64,000 nt of DNA from Ariolimax columbianus (lineage: Eukaryota; Mollusca; Gastropoda; Stylommatophora; Arionidae): NCBI GenBank assembly GCA_036924085.1, contig JAVGWX010000004.1, forward strand, positions 80,120,941-80,184,940. The letters are read 5' to 3'. This document shows positions 1-11,013 of this stretch, piece by piece. Every line of letters begins with the position of its first letter. Positions within the stretch are counted from its first letter, which is position 1. A program made the translations under genes and the position numbers. The notes below the pieces were generated by a model. That model saw only the letters and a program-made list of their open reading frames with translations. It ran no database searches and was not told where the DNA came from.

Positions 1-2380
1 AAGGGGACTAAAGGACAGTACGATCTGTATAGGTAGAAATGAATGGGACTAATGGACGGGACGATCTGTTTAGGTTTAGATGAACGGCACTAAAGGAAGG
101 GACGATCTGTTTAGGTTGAGATGAAGGGGACTAAAGGACGGGACGATATGTTTAGGTTGAGATGTACGGGACTAAAGGACGAAAAGATCTGTTTAGCTGG
201 AGATGAAGAGGACTAAAGGACGGGACGATCAGTTTTGGTTTAAATTAAGAGGACTAAAGAACGGGACGATCTGTTTATGTTGAGATGAAGGGGACTAAAG
301 GACGGTACGTTCTGTTTAGGTTGAGATGATGATGACTAGAGGACGGGACGATCTGTTTAGGTAGACAAGAAGGGAACTAAAGGGAGAGACGATCTGTTTA
401 GGTTGAGATAAAGGGGACTAAAGGACTGGCCGATCTGTTTAGGTTTAGATGAATGGGACTAAAGGAAGGGATGATCTGTTAAGGTTTAGACGAAGGGGAT
501 TAAGGACGGGATGATCTGTTTAGGGTGAGATGTACGAGACTAAAGGACGAAAAGATCTGTTTAGCTGGAGATGAAGAGGACTAAAGGACGGGACGATCTG
601 TTTAGGTAGAGATGAAGAGGACTAATGGACGGGACGATCTGGTTATTTTGAGATGAAGAGAATTAAAGGACGGGACGATCTGTTCAGGTGGATATGAACG
701 GGACTCCATGACGGGACAATATGTTCAACTGGACATGAAGTTGATTAAATGACGGGACGATCTATTTAGGTTGAGATTAAGGGGATTTAAAAGGTGGGAC
801 GATCTGTTTATGTTGAGGTGAACGGGACTAAAGAACGGGACGATCTGTTTATGTGGAGATGAAGTATACTAAAGGGAGAGACGATCTGTTTAGGTAGAGA
901 TGAAAGGGACTAAAGGACATGACGATCTGTTTAGGTTTAGATGAATCGGAATAAATAACGGGACGATCTGTTTAGGTTGAGATAAAGGGGACTAAAGGAC
1001 GGGACGATCTGTTTAGGTTGAGATATACGGAACTAAAGGACGAAAAGATCTGTTTAGCTGGAGATGAAGAGGACTAAAGAACGAGACGATCTGTTTAGGT
1101 AGAGATGAAGAGGACTAAAGGACGGAACGATCAGTTTTGGTTTGGATGAACGTGACTAAACGACGGGACGATCTCTTTAGGTGGAGATGTACGGGACTAA
1201 ATGTCGGGAAGATCTGTTTTCTTTAGATGAAGAGGACTAAAGAACGGGACGATCTGTTTATGTTGAGAAAAAGGGGACTAAAGGACGAGACGACCTGTTA
1301 AGGAGGTGAAGGGGACTAAAGGACGGGACGATCTGTTTAGGTTGAGATGTACAGGATTAAAGGTCGGGAAAATCTGTTTTCTTTAGATGAATCGGAATAA
1401 ATAACGGGACGATCTGTTTAGGTTGAGATAAAGGGGACTAAAGGACGGGACGATCTGTTTAGGTTGAGATATACGGAACTAAAGGACGAAAAGATCTGTT
1501 TAGCTGGAGATGAAGAGGACTAAAGAACGAGACGATCTGTTTAGGTAGAGATGAAGAGGACTAAAGGACGGAACGATCAGTTTTGGTTTGGATGAACGTG
1601 ACTAAACGACGGGACGATCTCTTTAGGTGGAGATGTACGGGACTAAATGTCGGGAAGATCTGTTTTCTTTAGATGAAGAGGACTAAAGAACGGGACGATC
1701 TGTTTATGTTGAGAAAAAGGGGACTAAAGGACGAGACGACCTGTTAAGGAGGTGAAGGGGACTAAAGGACGGGACGATCTGTTTAGGTTGAGATGTACAG
1801 GATTAAAGGTCGGGAAAATCTGTTTTCTTTAGATGAAGAGGACTAAATGACGGGACGATCTATTTAGGTTGAGATGAAGAGGACTAATGGATGGGACGAT
1901 CTATTTATTTTCAGATGAAGAGGACTAAAGGACGAGACGATCTGCTCAGGTGAAGATGAATGGGACTAAAAGACGAGATAATCTATTTAGGATGATTTAA
2001 AGGAGACTGAAGAACGGGACGATCTGTGAAGTTTGACATGAAGGGGACTCCAGGACGGGACGATATGTTCAGTTGGACATGAAGTTGACTAAAGGACGGG
2101 ACGATCTGTTTAAGTTGAGATGAATGGAACTAAAGGACGGGACGATCTGTTTATTTTGAGATGAAGGGACTTAAGGACAAGACAATCTTTTTAGGAGGAA
2201 ATGAATGGGACTAAAGGACGGGACGATCTGTTTCGGTTGAGATGAAGGGTATTAAGGACGGGACGATCTGTTTAGGTTGAGATGTACCTGACTAAAGGAT
2301 GAAAAGGTCTGTTTATCTGGAGATTAAGTATATTAAAGGACGGGTCGATCTGTTTAGGTGGAGATGAAGCGGACTAAAAG
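1..2380. repeat. 41-bp minisatellite array, unit 1 proximal part
   Basis: Direct tandem repeats of a unit of about 41 bp, typified by 'actaaaggacgggacgatct' followed by 'gtttaggttgagatgaaggg'. Individual units differ by 5-20 percent and some carry small indels. The array is already under way at base 1, so it extends upstream of the window. No ORF of interest is present and the period is not a multiple of 3. The same array is found at 47,192-49,571, with only isolated differences. Confidence 0.95.
941..1832. repeat. 446-bp higher-order duplication inside the minisatellite
   Basis: A block of about eleven 41-bp units is duplicated in tandem. The rare variant 'atgaatcggaataaataacg' occurs at 941 and again at 1,387, and 'gatgtacaggattaaaggtc' at 1,346 and 1,792. 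Both pairs have an offset of 446 bases. This is the signature of a recent unequal exchange within the array. The same dimer is at 48,132-49,023. Confidence 0.85.
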
Positions 2381-2392
2381 ACGGAACGATCT

Positions 2393-5015
2393 TCTTCTTC
2401 TTCTTCTGCGTACACAGTCAGACAGTAACCATTATTTTCTCGAAAAAAGCGGCGGTCATCCTGAGACTCTCGCCACTACCATAGAGCTTGTCTTGCAGTT
2501 CCACTGGCAATGGCCACATCTGCTGTCTCTGATCCTCGTATGTCGGGCAGTTCTGCAGCAGATGTTCAGTGGTCATTTTACCAGTACCGCACGGGCATTC
2601 GTCGGTACACCCTATCTTCAATTTGTTGAATAGGTGGTACCTCAGTCTGTTGTGGCCAGTGCGAAGTCTGAAGACAACGACCTGCTCTCTTCGGTTCAAC
2701 TGGTAATAGGCATCGTTTTTGGTGTAACCAGTATGTTCGGTTTCCCATTTGGTCATGTATCTGGCTTTGATAAGCCGTTTTGACTCTTCGTACGTCATAC
2801 TGGTATCTGTTTGTGGTAGCCTTGCACCTTCTTTTGCCAGTCTGTCTGCCTCCTCGTTGCCTTGGATGTTGCAGTGTGACGGAACCCACTGTACCACTAC
2901 CCTTTTTGGTGCGGACTGCTGGCACAGTTTGCAGAGTGCTGCTCTTAAGTCATTAAGCTCAGTGTTTTTCTGGCTTTTTAGCGCTGTGACTACTTCGAGA
3001 GCATCTGTCAGCAGGACTATATGGCTCTCATTTTCACTGTGTGTTACCATTTCTTCCACTGCCGCCCTCAGTGCCTCTGCCTCTGCTCTGAAATTGCTTG
3101 TGTACTTACCAGTAGCGAATGACAGTGTTATTTTTCTGCCATTTGGTAGGTTCAGGAATGCTCCTGCCCCTCCGTTCTGTGTAGTGTTTGTTACAGAACA
3201 GTCGGTGTATGCATGGGTCCAGTCCATGCTTGGGTAGCTTTTCGTTATGAAGCTTAGGGTAGTGTCTCTCCTTTCTTTTTCACTCTGGCAGTTTTTGTTT
3301 GCAATACCTGGTATATTGTCTACCACCTCTGGAAATATATCCTGCCTCCAAGTAGGTTTTCGTACAGTAGTGATGGGTTTTGGTGTTGTTAGTGCGTTTA
3401 TGGGATCTTCGTGCATCTTTGCTTTGGCTATTTCTGCAAAGTTTCTCCGCTTTAGTTTCCCATTTCCCAAATTGTTTAGTCTCTGGTACATTGGATGGTC
3501 CGTCAGTCTTCGGAGTTTCTCTGACTGCAGCTGGGCTCTGCAGTCTCTTCTATCGGTCATGGATTGCAGTTTTGTAATCTTTTCCAGCTCTACAATTGGC
3601 GTTGACTTCATGCCTCCTGTTATAATTCTCATGGCTTGGTTTTGGAGTTTGTAATTTTGTCAAAGTTCGGCTTTGCAGCTGTTGTCCATGCCGCAATGCC
3701 ATACTCGAGAACTGGTCTCACTCTTCCAGTGTACAGTTTCTTTAGTATGCCTTCGTCTGCTCCCCAGCTTGTGCCAGCAAGTTTCCTCATGATCGCCATT
3801 CTTTCTCTGGCTTTCATTCGGTTTCTCTCAATCTGACTTTTCCATGTCATGCGCCGATCAAATGTGACTCCCAGATAGGTTGGGTTGTCGTTTGGCTGCA
3901 GGATTTTGCCATTTAGACTTAATTTGGTACTTTGGGGTTTTAATGAGAGCGAGAATATTGTGCACGTGGTTTTCTCCTCGTTTATTTTGACCAGCCATGA
4001 GTTCGCCCACTCTTCCAGCGATGTTAGGGCCGTCTGCATCCGATTTCTTGCTATGGTGAGATTCTTTTCAGAGGTCCACATAGCCAGATCGTCTGCAAAC
4101 ATTGAGCTATGGACTCTTCTTGGTATATTCTCTGTAATATCGTTTATATATACCAGGAAGAGTGTGGGTGACAATACTCCCCCTTGGGGTACTCCCTGCT
4201 CGAGTGTCACCTTTTTGCTCATCTGCCCTTGTACTTGGACTCTGGCCGTTCTTTGTTTGAGGTAGTGGTTGATCCACTTGTACATCTTCCCACAGACATC
4301 ACTTCTTCTTAGCTTTACTCTAAGTCCATCCTTCCAGACTTTGTCAAATGCCTTTTCCAGATCCACCCAAACAGCTACTGTGTGTTTCTGTGCCTGGTAG
4401 GCATCTTCTATCTCTTGGGCTATGAGGATGACCTGGTCCTCAGTGGATCTGTGCTGTCTAAAGCCGGCTTGCTGTGGAATTAGTATTCGTTTTTCTTCCA
4501 GATGCCACATCAGTCTGGTGTTTATCATCCGTTCCATCAGCTTGCCGACACAGCTCAGTAGGCTTATGGGCCTGTATCCATTTGGATCTGTTTTGTCCTT
4601 TCCTGTTTTTGGTACTGGTACCAGTATTGCATCTTTCTATGCCTGTGGTACAATTCCCCTTTTCCAGCTTTGGTTTAGGACCGATAGCAGTTTCTTCTTC
4701 GCTGTTTGGCCCAGCCCCATCAGCATTTCGTTTGTTATCCCGTCTTTTCCGGGAGATTTCCTTTTCTTTAGTGTTCTCATGGCCTCTTCCATTTCGCGCA
4801 TTGTTAGTTTGGCCATCATGTGCTCTTCAGGAGCCGTATTTATGTTTTCGTGTCCCTTTAGCTCTTCGCTAATGTCTCTATGCTTATCTGCAGGGACCTC
4901 GATGTGGTTTGCTCCGGCATAGTGATCGACAAAGGCGTTTGCGGCTTTCTTACCTGTGATCAAGTTCTCGCCCTGCTTGATAGTAATTTGTTTATTTGAC
5001 GGGGTTTCGTCATTC
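2393..5015 (-). mobile_element. 5'-truncated RNase H-type LINE inserted in the minisatellite
   Basis: A minus-strand non-LTR retrotransposon copy interrupting the 41-bp array. Its 3' end is a (GAA)n tail, seen on the plus strand as 'cttcttcttcttcttctgcg' just after 2,390. Its 5' end is truncated at the codon for the Met of a 'MNDETPSN' stretch. The 12-base sequence 'acggaacgatct' flanks it at 2,381-2,392 and 5,016-5,027, which fits a target-site duplication taken from the minisatellite, although one or two bases at the edge could belong to the element. The 3' tail, variable 5' truncation and flanking duplication all fit target-primed reverse transcription. The copy at 49,584-52,206 is the same insertion, duplicated later. 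Confidence 0.9.
2418..5015 (-). pseudogene. Reverse transcriptase-RNase H remnant of the LINE (stop plus frameshift)
   Basis: Read on the minus strand, this begins upstream of the reverse transcriptase palm and continues through the catalytic 'FADDLAMWT' motif (near 4,089-4,100). It then runs through an RNase H domain ('AYTDCS' near 3,196-3,210, 'FRAEAEALRAA', 'GNEEADRLAKEG') and a C-terminal Cys-His motif ('CPCGTGKMTTEHLLQNC'). Two lesions break it. A TAG stop lies at 4,637-4,639, where the related copy at 30,241 has Trp in 'PQAWKDA'. A 1-base deletion near 3,652 separates the reverse transcriptase frame from the RNase H frame. The usual Gly of the RNase H 'YTDGS' motif is Cys here. The endonuclease domain is absent through 5' truncation. 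Family context: RNase H after reverse transcriptase is typical of I-group LINEs; the exact clade is not settled. Confidence 0.9.
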
Positions 5016-5027
5016 ACGGAACGATCT

Positions 5028-7330
5028 GAGTAGGTTTAGATGAACAAGAATAGAGCAAAGGACGGTCTGTTAGGTGGAGATGAAGGGGACTAAAGGAGGG
5101 GATTATCTGTTTAGGTTGAGATGAAGGGGACTAAACTTCGGTAAGATCTGTTTAGCTGGAGATGAAGAGGACTAAAGGACAGGACGATATATTTAGGTTG
5201 AGATGAAAAGGACTAAGGGACGGGACAATCTGTTTAGGTTGAGATGTACGAGACTAAAGGACGAAAAGATCTGTTTAGCTAGTGATGAAGAGGACTATAT
5301 GACAGTACGATCTGTAAAGGTGGAGATAAAGGGGACTAAAGAACGGGACGATCTGTTTAGGTTGAGATGTTCGGGACTAAAGGATGAAAAGATCTGTTTA
5401 TCTGGAGATGAAGTATATTAAAGGACGGGACGATCTGTTTAGGTGGAGATGAAGAGGACTAAAGGACGAGACGATCTGTTTAGGTAGACATGAAGGGAAC
5501 TAAAGGACGGGACGATCTGTTTAGGTGGAGATGAAGGGGAATAAAAGACGGAACGATCTGATTAGGTTTAGTTGAACAAGAATAAAGGAAGGGACGATCT
5601 ATTTAGGTGGAGATGAATGGGACTAAATGACGGGATTATCTGTTTTGGTTGAGATGAAGGGGACTAAACTTCGGTAAGATCTGTTTAGCTAGAGATGAAA
5701 AGGACTAAAGGACAGGACGATCTGTTTAGGTTGAGAGGAAAAGGACTAAGGGACGGGACGATCTGTTTAGGTTGAGATGTACGAGACTAAAGGACGAAAC
5801 GATCTGTTTAGCTAGTGATCAAAAAGACTAAAGGACAGTACGGTCTGTATAGGTGGAAATGAAGGGAACTAAAGGAAGGGACGATGTGTTTAGGTTGAGA
5901 TGTACGGGACTAAAGGACGAAAAGAGCTGTTTAGCTGGCGATGAAAACGACTAAAGAACGGTACGATCTGTTTAGGTGGAGATGAAGAGGACTAAAGGAC
6001 GGGACGATCTGTTTATTTTGAGATGAAGAAAACTAAAGGTGGATCTGTTCAGGTGGAGATGAACGGGACTAAGGGACGGGATAATATATTTAGGTTGATT
6101 TAAAGGGAACTGAAGGACGGGACGATCTGTTCAGGGGGACATGAAGGGGACTCCAAGACGGGACGATATGTTCAGCTGGACAAGAAGTTGACTAAATGAC
6201 GGGTCGATCTGTTTAGGTGGTGATGAAGGGGACTAAAGGACGGGACGATCTGTTTCGGTTGAGATGAAGGGTATTAAGGACGGGACGATCTGTTTAGGTT
6301 TAGATGTACGGGACTAAAGGATGAAAAGATCTGTTTAGCTGGAGATGAAGTATATTAAAGAACGGGACGATCTGTTTAGGTGGAGATGAAGAGGACTAAA
6401 GGACGAGACGATCTGTTTAGGTAGACATGAAGGGGACTAAAGGGAGAGACGATCTGTTTATATGGAGATGAAGGGGACTAAAGGACGGGACGATCTGTTT
6501 AGGTGGAGATGAAGGGGACTAAAAGACGGGACAATCTGATTAGGTTTAGATGAAGAAGACTAAAAGACGGGACGATCTATTTATGTTGATTTAAAGGGGA
6601 CTGAAGGACGGGACGATCTGTTTAGATGGACATGAAGGGAACTAAAAGGCGGGACAATATGTTTAGGTGGACATGAAGTTGACTAAAGGAAGGGACGATC
6701 TGTTTAGATGGAGATGAAGAGGACTAAAAGACGGGACGATCTGTTTAGGTGGAGATGAAGGGGACTTAAAGACGGGACGATCTGTTTAGGTTGAGATGAA
6801 GGGGACTAAAAGACGTGATAATCTATTTAGGTTGACTTAAAGGAGACTGAAGGACGGGACGATCTATTTAGGTAGACATGAAGGGGATTTAAAGACGGGA
6901 CGATCTGTTTAGGTTTGGATGAAGGGGACCAAAGGACGGGGCGATCTGTTTATGTAGACTTGAATGGGACTAAAGGCAGAGACGATCTGTTTAGGTTGAG
7001 ATGGAGGGGACTAAAGGACGGGACGATCTGTTGAGGTGGAGATGAACGGGAATTAGGGATTGGAAGATCTGCCAAGGAGGAAATTAAGGGTATTACGGAA
7101 TGTGACTATCTGCCTAGGTGAGCATGAAGGGGACTTGGGCGTTGGAGGATCATCGTAAGTTATTCGAAGGTGATTAAGAGACTGTGATAACTGGACTGCA
7201 CAATGTGCCAGGGTAGGCAATAATGCGATTAAATGTCGTGACGATCTGCTTTGGTGGATGAAAATGTGATTAAGGGAAGGTGATTACTGGACGGGAAAAT
7301 CTGCTTTCGGTGGACAAAAATGTGATTAAT
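5028..7330. repeat. 41-bp minisatellite array, unit 1 distal part
   Basis: Continuation of the same array on the other side of the LINE. From about 7,040 to 7,330 the units become progressively degenerate and of irregular length, with variants such as 'ggtgattaagagactgtgat'. They then fade into non-repetitive sequence. Degenerate edges with a more uniform interior are expected for arrays kept alike by unequal crossing-over. Short reading frames in here are chance products of the repeat. Confidence 0.93.
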
Positions 7331-7603
7331 GGACAACATAAACTGCATAGCGAGACTTAACGTTGAATATTTTGTGGCGCAATATGACCAGATGGGCTTG
7401 AGAATGCCCAAACTGCGTAGATCAGTGGTTCTCAAACTCTTTCTTACCGCCAAGCTACCCATTCCACATGTAAGAGTGGCATTGCTATCCCTGCAGTTTC
7501 CATTATTGCCTACCTCAAGCGATGCATTCCAAATAATATGTTTCTAGTATTGTTATTTTGGTTCGCATTTGTGAGGGTTCGTTAACTTGGATTATTGTTT
7601 TTG
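7331..7603. other. Low-copy flank of the minisatellite with a possible hAT-like end
   Basis: Non-coding sequence shared by all three units (25,691 and 54,522). It contains 'cagtggttctcaaact' at 7,423-7,438, which resembles the terminal inverted repeat of hAT-type MITEs. No matching inverted end was found downstream, so a complete element cannot be claimed. No gene seen. Confidence 0.4.
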
Positions 7604-7627
7604 TGTAGCAGGATCCAGGTTTCCACT

Positions 7628-7699
7628 GGACTTAAAGTCAAGCTACGAAGAAGTGAAGTTTGTGGGAAAATGTACAGATGGATCAGCCACTACCTCAAA
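7628..7699 (+). pseudogene. 72-bp scrap of RNase H-type LINE
   Basis: Matches the start of the longer LINE piece in unit 2 (25,967 onward) and encodes part of the reverse transcriptase ('LKVKLRRSEVCGKMYRW'). In units 1 and 3 everything downstream of this piece is missing. It is therefore the stump of an insertion that unit 2 retains at about 1.4 kb. Confidence 0.8.
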
Positions 7700-8453
7700 G
7701 ATAGTGTAGCGGGGTCCAGTTTCCACTGGGGTTATTCTATCTAGAATATTAAAAATGTATCCACATCATTTATCACCACACACGGCAAATACCATAGCCC
7801 ATAGCAGGTGACATATTTATTATATTACACTCGTACAACAACTATTAAACTAAGCGCAATGAAATTAAAACAATATAAGAAATACAAGTTATCTAAATAG
7901 ATATATGGAAGTTTATAAGCATAAGCTATCGATTTTGCTCCCAACTAATCCCACCCAGTTCTAGCCGCACACTCCCCTTTTCTTATCTGCACCTTCAACA
8001 CACTCTCAAATACTCGTCCTCACGTTTGTTTTCTGTGACACTCAGATCCACTCAGGCGGGTGATCTGGACAAAATATTTTCAATATTTTCAACTTATACT
8101 CACATATGATCACACGCTCAATCGATCTGCGTATACTCACGCTCTGGAACATACATCGTTCCCTCTGTGTCTACACACATTACACATACATCTAGATCTC
8201 ACCTAGTCGATCTGTACACTTGCGTAACTCTTCAGAGCACGTATCGTTCCTTCGATGTCTACACACACCACACATACATCTAGATATCTCTTAGACACAG
8301 TGCGCCCAACACACACCTTATAGAGCGACTGGACAAGACTCAAAGGCGTGTGCTGGTTCAGCGACGCTGTTCTCACACATTCGTAAAAACAGACTATCAA
8401 TCACTCTTCTATCAAGTCGGCTAGCTAAACAGACTCCTAGCTTAAAAAAAATT

Positions 8454-8458
<5 letters not shown>

Positions 8459-8498
<40 letters not shown>
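8459..8498. repeat. (CT)n microsatellite
   Basis: About 20 CT dinucleotides. The tract is 6 bases longer in the unit 3 copy, which shifts the offset between units 1 and 3 from 47,191 to 47,197. Confidence 0.97.
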
Positions 8499-8501
<3 letters not shown>

Positions 8502-8984
8502 TACCATTCTGCTTGAGCTAAACTTTGTCTAGTATTATATAGTCTCAAGTAGTATGAGAGCTATCCAATGGCCAGTCTGTGGGATGTCTTGACCCAGCCA
8601 TTCAGCTACCATTGGAACGCATCCTCTCTAACTCCTGTCACTCAACCCACACTACCCAAATCGGAACGCCAGTGGTCAGCACCTATCCTCTTATCTGTCT
8701 AGACACATTCTTTCCCCAAACCCCGTTTTCATTTATTGACTTAGTATCAAAACGGTGAGTGACCTTGGTGTAGGGTCGAAAGGGAGAGTAACCTTGGCAC
8801 ACATTCAGGTACCTTTGCTCTCAGAGTCGACGATCACATTACCCTTGCCCTACACGCTCATGCTTGGGCTGGAACTGTTATAATTGTTGTTTTACAAATG
8901 TAATATCAATATAAAATATTGATGGATTTTTAAACTTGAATAAAAATGTGGTTTAAAAAAAAAAAAACTTAAGTACTAGTCCGA

Positions 8985-9440
8985 CTAATTTAACTAAACG
9001 ATGCATATTTATACTTTGCTAGAAGACTCTACAGAGCCTGTATACAACCAGTTTTTGAAGGATTGTTCAATCTATATGCGCATCCATCTTTAATAGACTC
9101 AAACACTAGAGCTTTAGTAGAGCCTCAGCCAGTTAGACACCATCTATAGCTGCTCTTAACAAACCACCTGGTGAAAGGTACAAATAACTTGGGTAGATTT
9201 TTAACTTAATTTTTGTTAAGCGGTTGTTAAGCCTACTCTTTTCTATTCCCAACTGCCAAAGAATTTTTAACGTGCTCGACACTGAACATGGGCGTCCAAA
9301 CTCACTGTCCGGTGATCATGGCAATTTTTACCCAAATGATCCACGTGAAAAATTCACATCTTCACCATGATTCGAACCTGCGACCTTCGTCACCCAAGGC
9401 AGAAACCTTACTTCGAGAACACCAAGTCCCATAAACTCAA
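8985..9440 (-). mobile_element. tRNA-derived SINE, minus strand, with LINE-like 3' tail
   Basis: Read on the minus strand, the head lies near 9,440. The RNA polymerase III B box is 'gcaggttcgaatcat' (plus strand 'atgattcgaacctgc' at 9,367-9,381). The body shares blocks such as 'gttaaaaattctttggcagt' with the plus-strand copy at 17,645. The last 100 or so bases, 8,985-9,090, match the 3' end of the CR1-like LINE at 11,014 ('ggttgtatacaggctctgta', 'agtataaa', then TTAA-rich sequence). A tRNA-like head plus a LINE-derived tail is the standard layout of SINEs mobilised by a partner LINE. Confidence 0.75.
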
Positions 9441-9479
9441 AGATAATTTTCCTCTTGAAATAACCGAATGGTTAGCCGA

Positions 9480-9745
9480 GGTCTTTGTGTATGGCAAAGA
9501 CATGAATAGCACCACTGCCCCACATAGAGCATGTCGTAAGAGGCGACTAACTGTGTGACATGGCATAACGCCGACCATGCTTAGGTGCTTTGTTAAGAGC
9601 AGCATAGATGGCGCCTAAAAGACTATTTCGTTCTAGTGTTTGTCTATTAAGACAGAATCGTTCATCGGTTAATCACCATATAAAAACACTTGTTACATAC
9701 ATAATCTGTAGAGCCTTCTATTCCAGTATAAAGACGTTAAGTTAA
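9480..9745 (+). mobile_element. SINE 3' part, plus strand, with the same LINE-like tail
   Basis: Shares the SINE middle and end ('gagcatgtcgtaagaggcga', 'tagatggcgcctaaaag', 'tctagtgtttgtctattaag') and ends 'ccagtataaagacgttaagt', the LINE-type terminus. It lies tail-out next to the minus-strand copy, so the two are roughly head to head. The tRNA-like head is not clear. Confidence 0.65.
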
Positions 9746-9749
9746 TTTG

Positions 9750-10010
9750 TATCCCCTGTTCTATTCCACTGACTAGAAAGTGCAAATGCTTTGGTCACAT
9801 CAAGAGACCCAACGGTCTCAAGAGAAAAGTTATGAACGGTAGGGTGCAAGGCAAAAGAGAAAGGGTAGACCAAGAAGACGATGACACCAAGATATCCAGG
9901 AATGCCTGGGTATGACTGTGGTGGAGGCAGGAATTTTGGCAAGGGAACAATTTTCTTTCAGACAGACTGTGATGAGAGCGACGTTCTATAAGGACATGCT
10001 ACTACATGAT
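9750..10010 (+). pseudogene. C-terminal fragment of an RTE-like reverse transcriptase, internally deleted
   Basis: Encodes 'KCKCFGHIKRPNG' followed by a basic-acidic stretch and 'ISRNAWV', the typical tail of RTE-like ORFs downstream of the reverse transcriptase. Compared with the unit 2 copy (28,660-29,030), about 125 bases at its start are missing here. Stops follow in the continuation. No function expected. Confidence 0.6.
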
Positions 10011-10255
10011 GGTTGAGGTGATGGAACAAGGTCAATTTCAAGTTTTCCAACTGATTGAAAAGTGTGCTCGGTTAAGAGATAAGCTCGGGGCAGATTCAAA
10101 TGGTACATACGTCACATCAACCTCCCGTGAGGAAAATGGAGATGAAGTCGGGAGCGTTAGCAACACAGAGAATACAAGCCATAAAATGGCAGCTTAGACA
10201 AACTGACAGAGAGTGCAGACAAAGATCTTCAAACTCAGAACTCAGACACCGCCAC
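10011..10255. other. Unrecognised sequence present in all units
   Basis: A short open frame (10,006-10,197) is present and is kept in unit 2 at 29,038 with one residue change. It has no recognisable motif, and it lies between two retroelement fragments. Probably non-coding element sequence. Confidence 0.3.
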
Positions 10256-11013
10256 ATAATTTACTTAACATATTTATACTGGTGTAGACGACTCTACAGA
10301 GTCTGTATTCCACCAGTTTCATTTACATCTCCTTGCTCTAAAAGCTATGCGCATCCAATTTATTCTTAAATGCATTAACTGTCCCTGTCTCCACTACCTC
10401 CTGTAGCAATGCATACCCGGCATTCAGCACTCTCTGGCTAAAAAAATGTTTCCTAATATCTGGCTTGGCTTGGCTTCGTTCTCAATCTTCCGCTACCAAA
10501 CCCTGAAAGAGCTTACGTTGCAGAATGTAGTACAGAAAACGGAATGCGTAGTGTCGTAGTTTACAGCTGGACTGCCATATTTGCACCTTTCGATCCAACA
10601 CATCCGACTTCAGCAAGCACTTTTTAGTACCAGGTTAGCATTCTTTCTTCGATCCCTTCTCCTTAGTCAGTCTGCCCTGCAGCAGCCTGTTATCTAGGAT
10701 CACCGTGTGGAGGTGTAGAAGGTATTGGCAGCTCTGGTTTGCTGACCATGACGCTTGCACTCAGCTCTAGTTTGCTGACCCTGACGCTAGCAGTCAGCTA
10801 TGGGTCGCTGACCGCTGCAGCTCATGCGCTGCTCACCATCTTGATCCCTTCATAATATCTAATCTGGACCTCTCTTTAGTAAATTTGTAGCTATGCCCTC
10901 TTGTTCTTGTAAGTGGCTGTAATTTTGTTTTAAACTTGTCATAGTCTAATTTATCCATTCCATTGATCATCTTATAAACCTGTTTTAAGTAACCTCGAAT
11001 TCGTCTCTCTTCT
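10256..11013 (-). mobile_element. CR1-like LINE fragment (3' end), interrupted by a retroposon
   Basis: On the minus strand this carries the end of the ORF ('TRGHSYKF', 'RSRLDI', then 'FFSQRVLNA') and a 3' untranslated end with 'actctgtagagtcgtctaca' and 'agtataaatatgttaag'. These motifs are characteristic of the C terminus of CR1/Jockey-group LINEs. It is 5'-truncated and split by the element at 10,462-10,848. A second CR1-like copy abuts it at 11,014. Confidence 0.75.
10462..10848 (-). mobile_element. Short retroposon with (AAGCC)n tail nested in the CR1-like fragment
   Basis: Inserted between two copies of the CR1 sequence 'ttcctaatatct' (10,450-10,461) and 'ttcataatatct' (10,849-10,860). 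In unit 2 the two 12-base flanks are identical. On the minus strand it ends in 'aagccaagccaagcc', a simple-repeat tail, so it is a retroposon: a SINE or a heavily truncated LINE. It shares a long block ('cttgctgaagtcggatgtgt') with an inverted copy at 15,595-15,905. No polymerase III box was recognised. Confidence 0.75.

Larger units (their letters stand above)
7604..8882 (+). mobile_element. LTR-like repeat, unit 1 copy (possible solo LTR)
   Basis: A repeat beginning 'tgtagcaggatccagg' that also occurs at 22,650, 25,943 and 44,181. It starts with TG and, in unit 2, ends with 'tgttaca', with a 4-base 'attg' on both outer sides there. That would fit a solo LTR of about 1.2 kb. In unit 1 the 3' end reads 'tgttata' and the 5' flank is 'tttg', so the match has decayed. 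The start is repeated at 7,705 after a scrap of LINE (7,628-7,699), as if the LINE had inserted with a duplication of about 25 bases. A (CT)n tract lies inside. An unclassified non-autonomous repeat is an equally open reading. Confidence 0.4.

Noticed and set aside
2749..4922. Plus-strand ORFs of 60-166 codons over the LINE
   Set aside because: They are antisense shadows of the minus-strand reverse transcriptase and RNase H frames. The same shadows occur at every copy, on the strand opposite the element.
5203..5421. 72-codon ORF in the minisatellite ('MKRTKGRDNLF')
   Set aside because: Made of imperfect 41-bp units; the period is not a multiple of 3, and the frame survives by chance.
1..7330. 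CRISPR-like array of short direct repeats
   Set aside because: The 41-bp units abut one another with no unique spacers, vary continuously and occur in a eukaryotic retroelement setting. It is a minisatellite.
9367..9440. tRNA gene suggested by a B-box-like 'ggttcgaatc'
   Set aside because: No cloverleaf can be drawn. The box belongs to a SINE whose body and LINE-like tail follow.
10006..10369. Two overlapping ORFs conserved between units 1, 2 and 3
   Set aside because: Conservation equals that of the surrounding dead elements. The second runs into the CR1-like 3' end.
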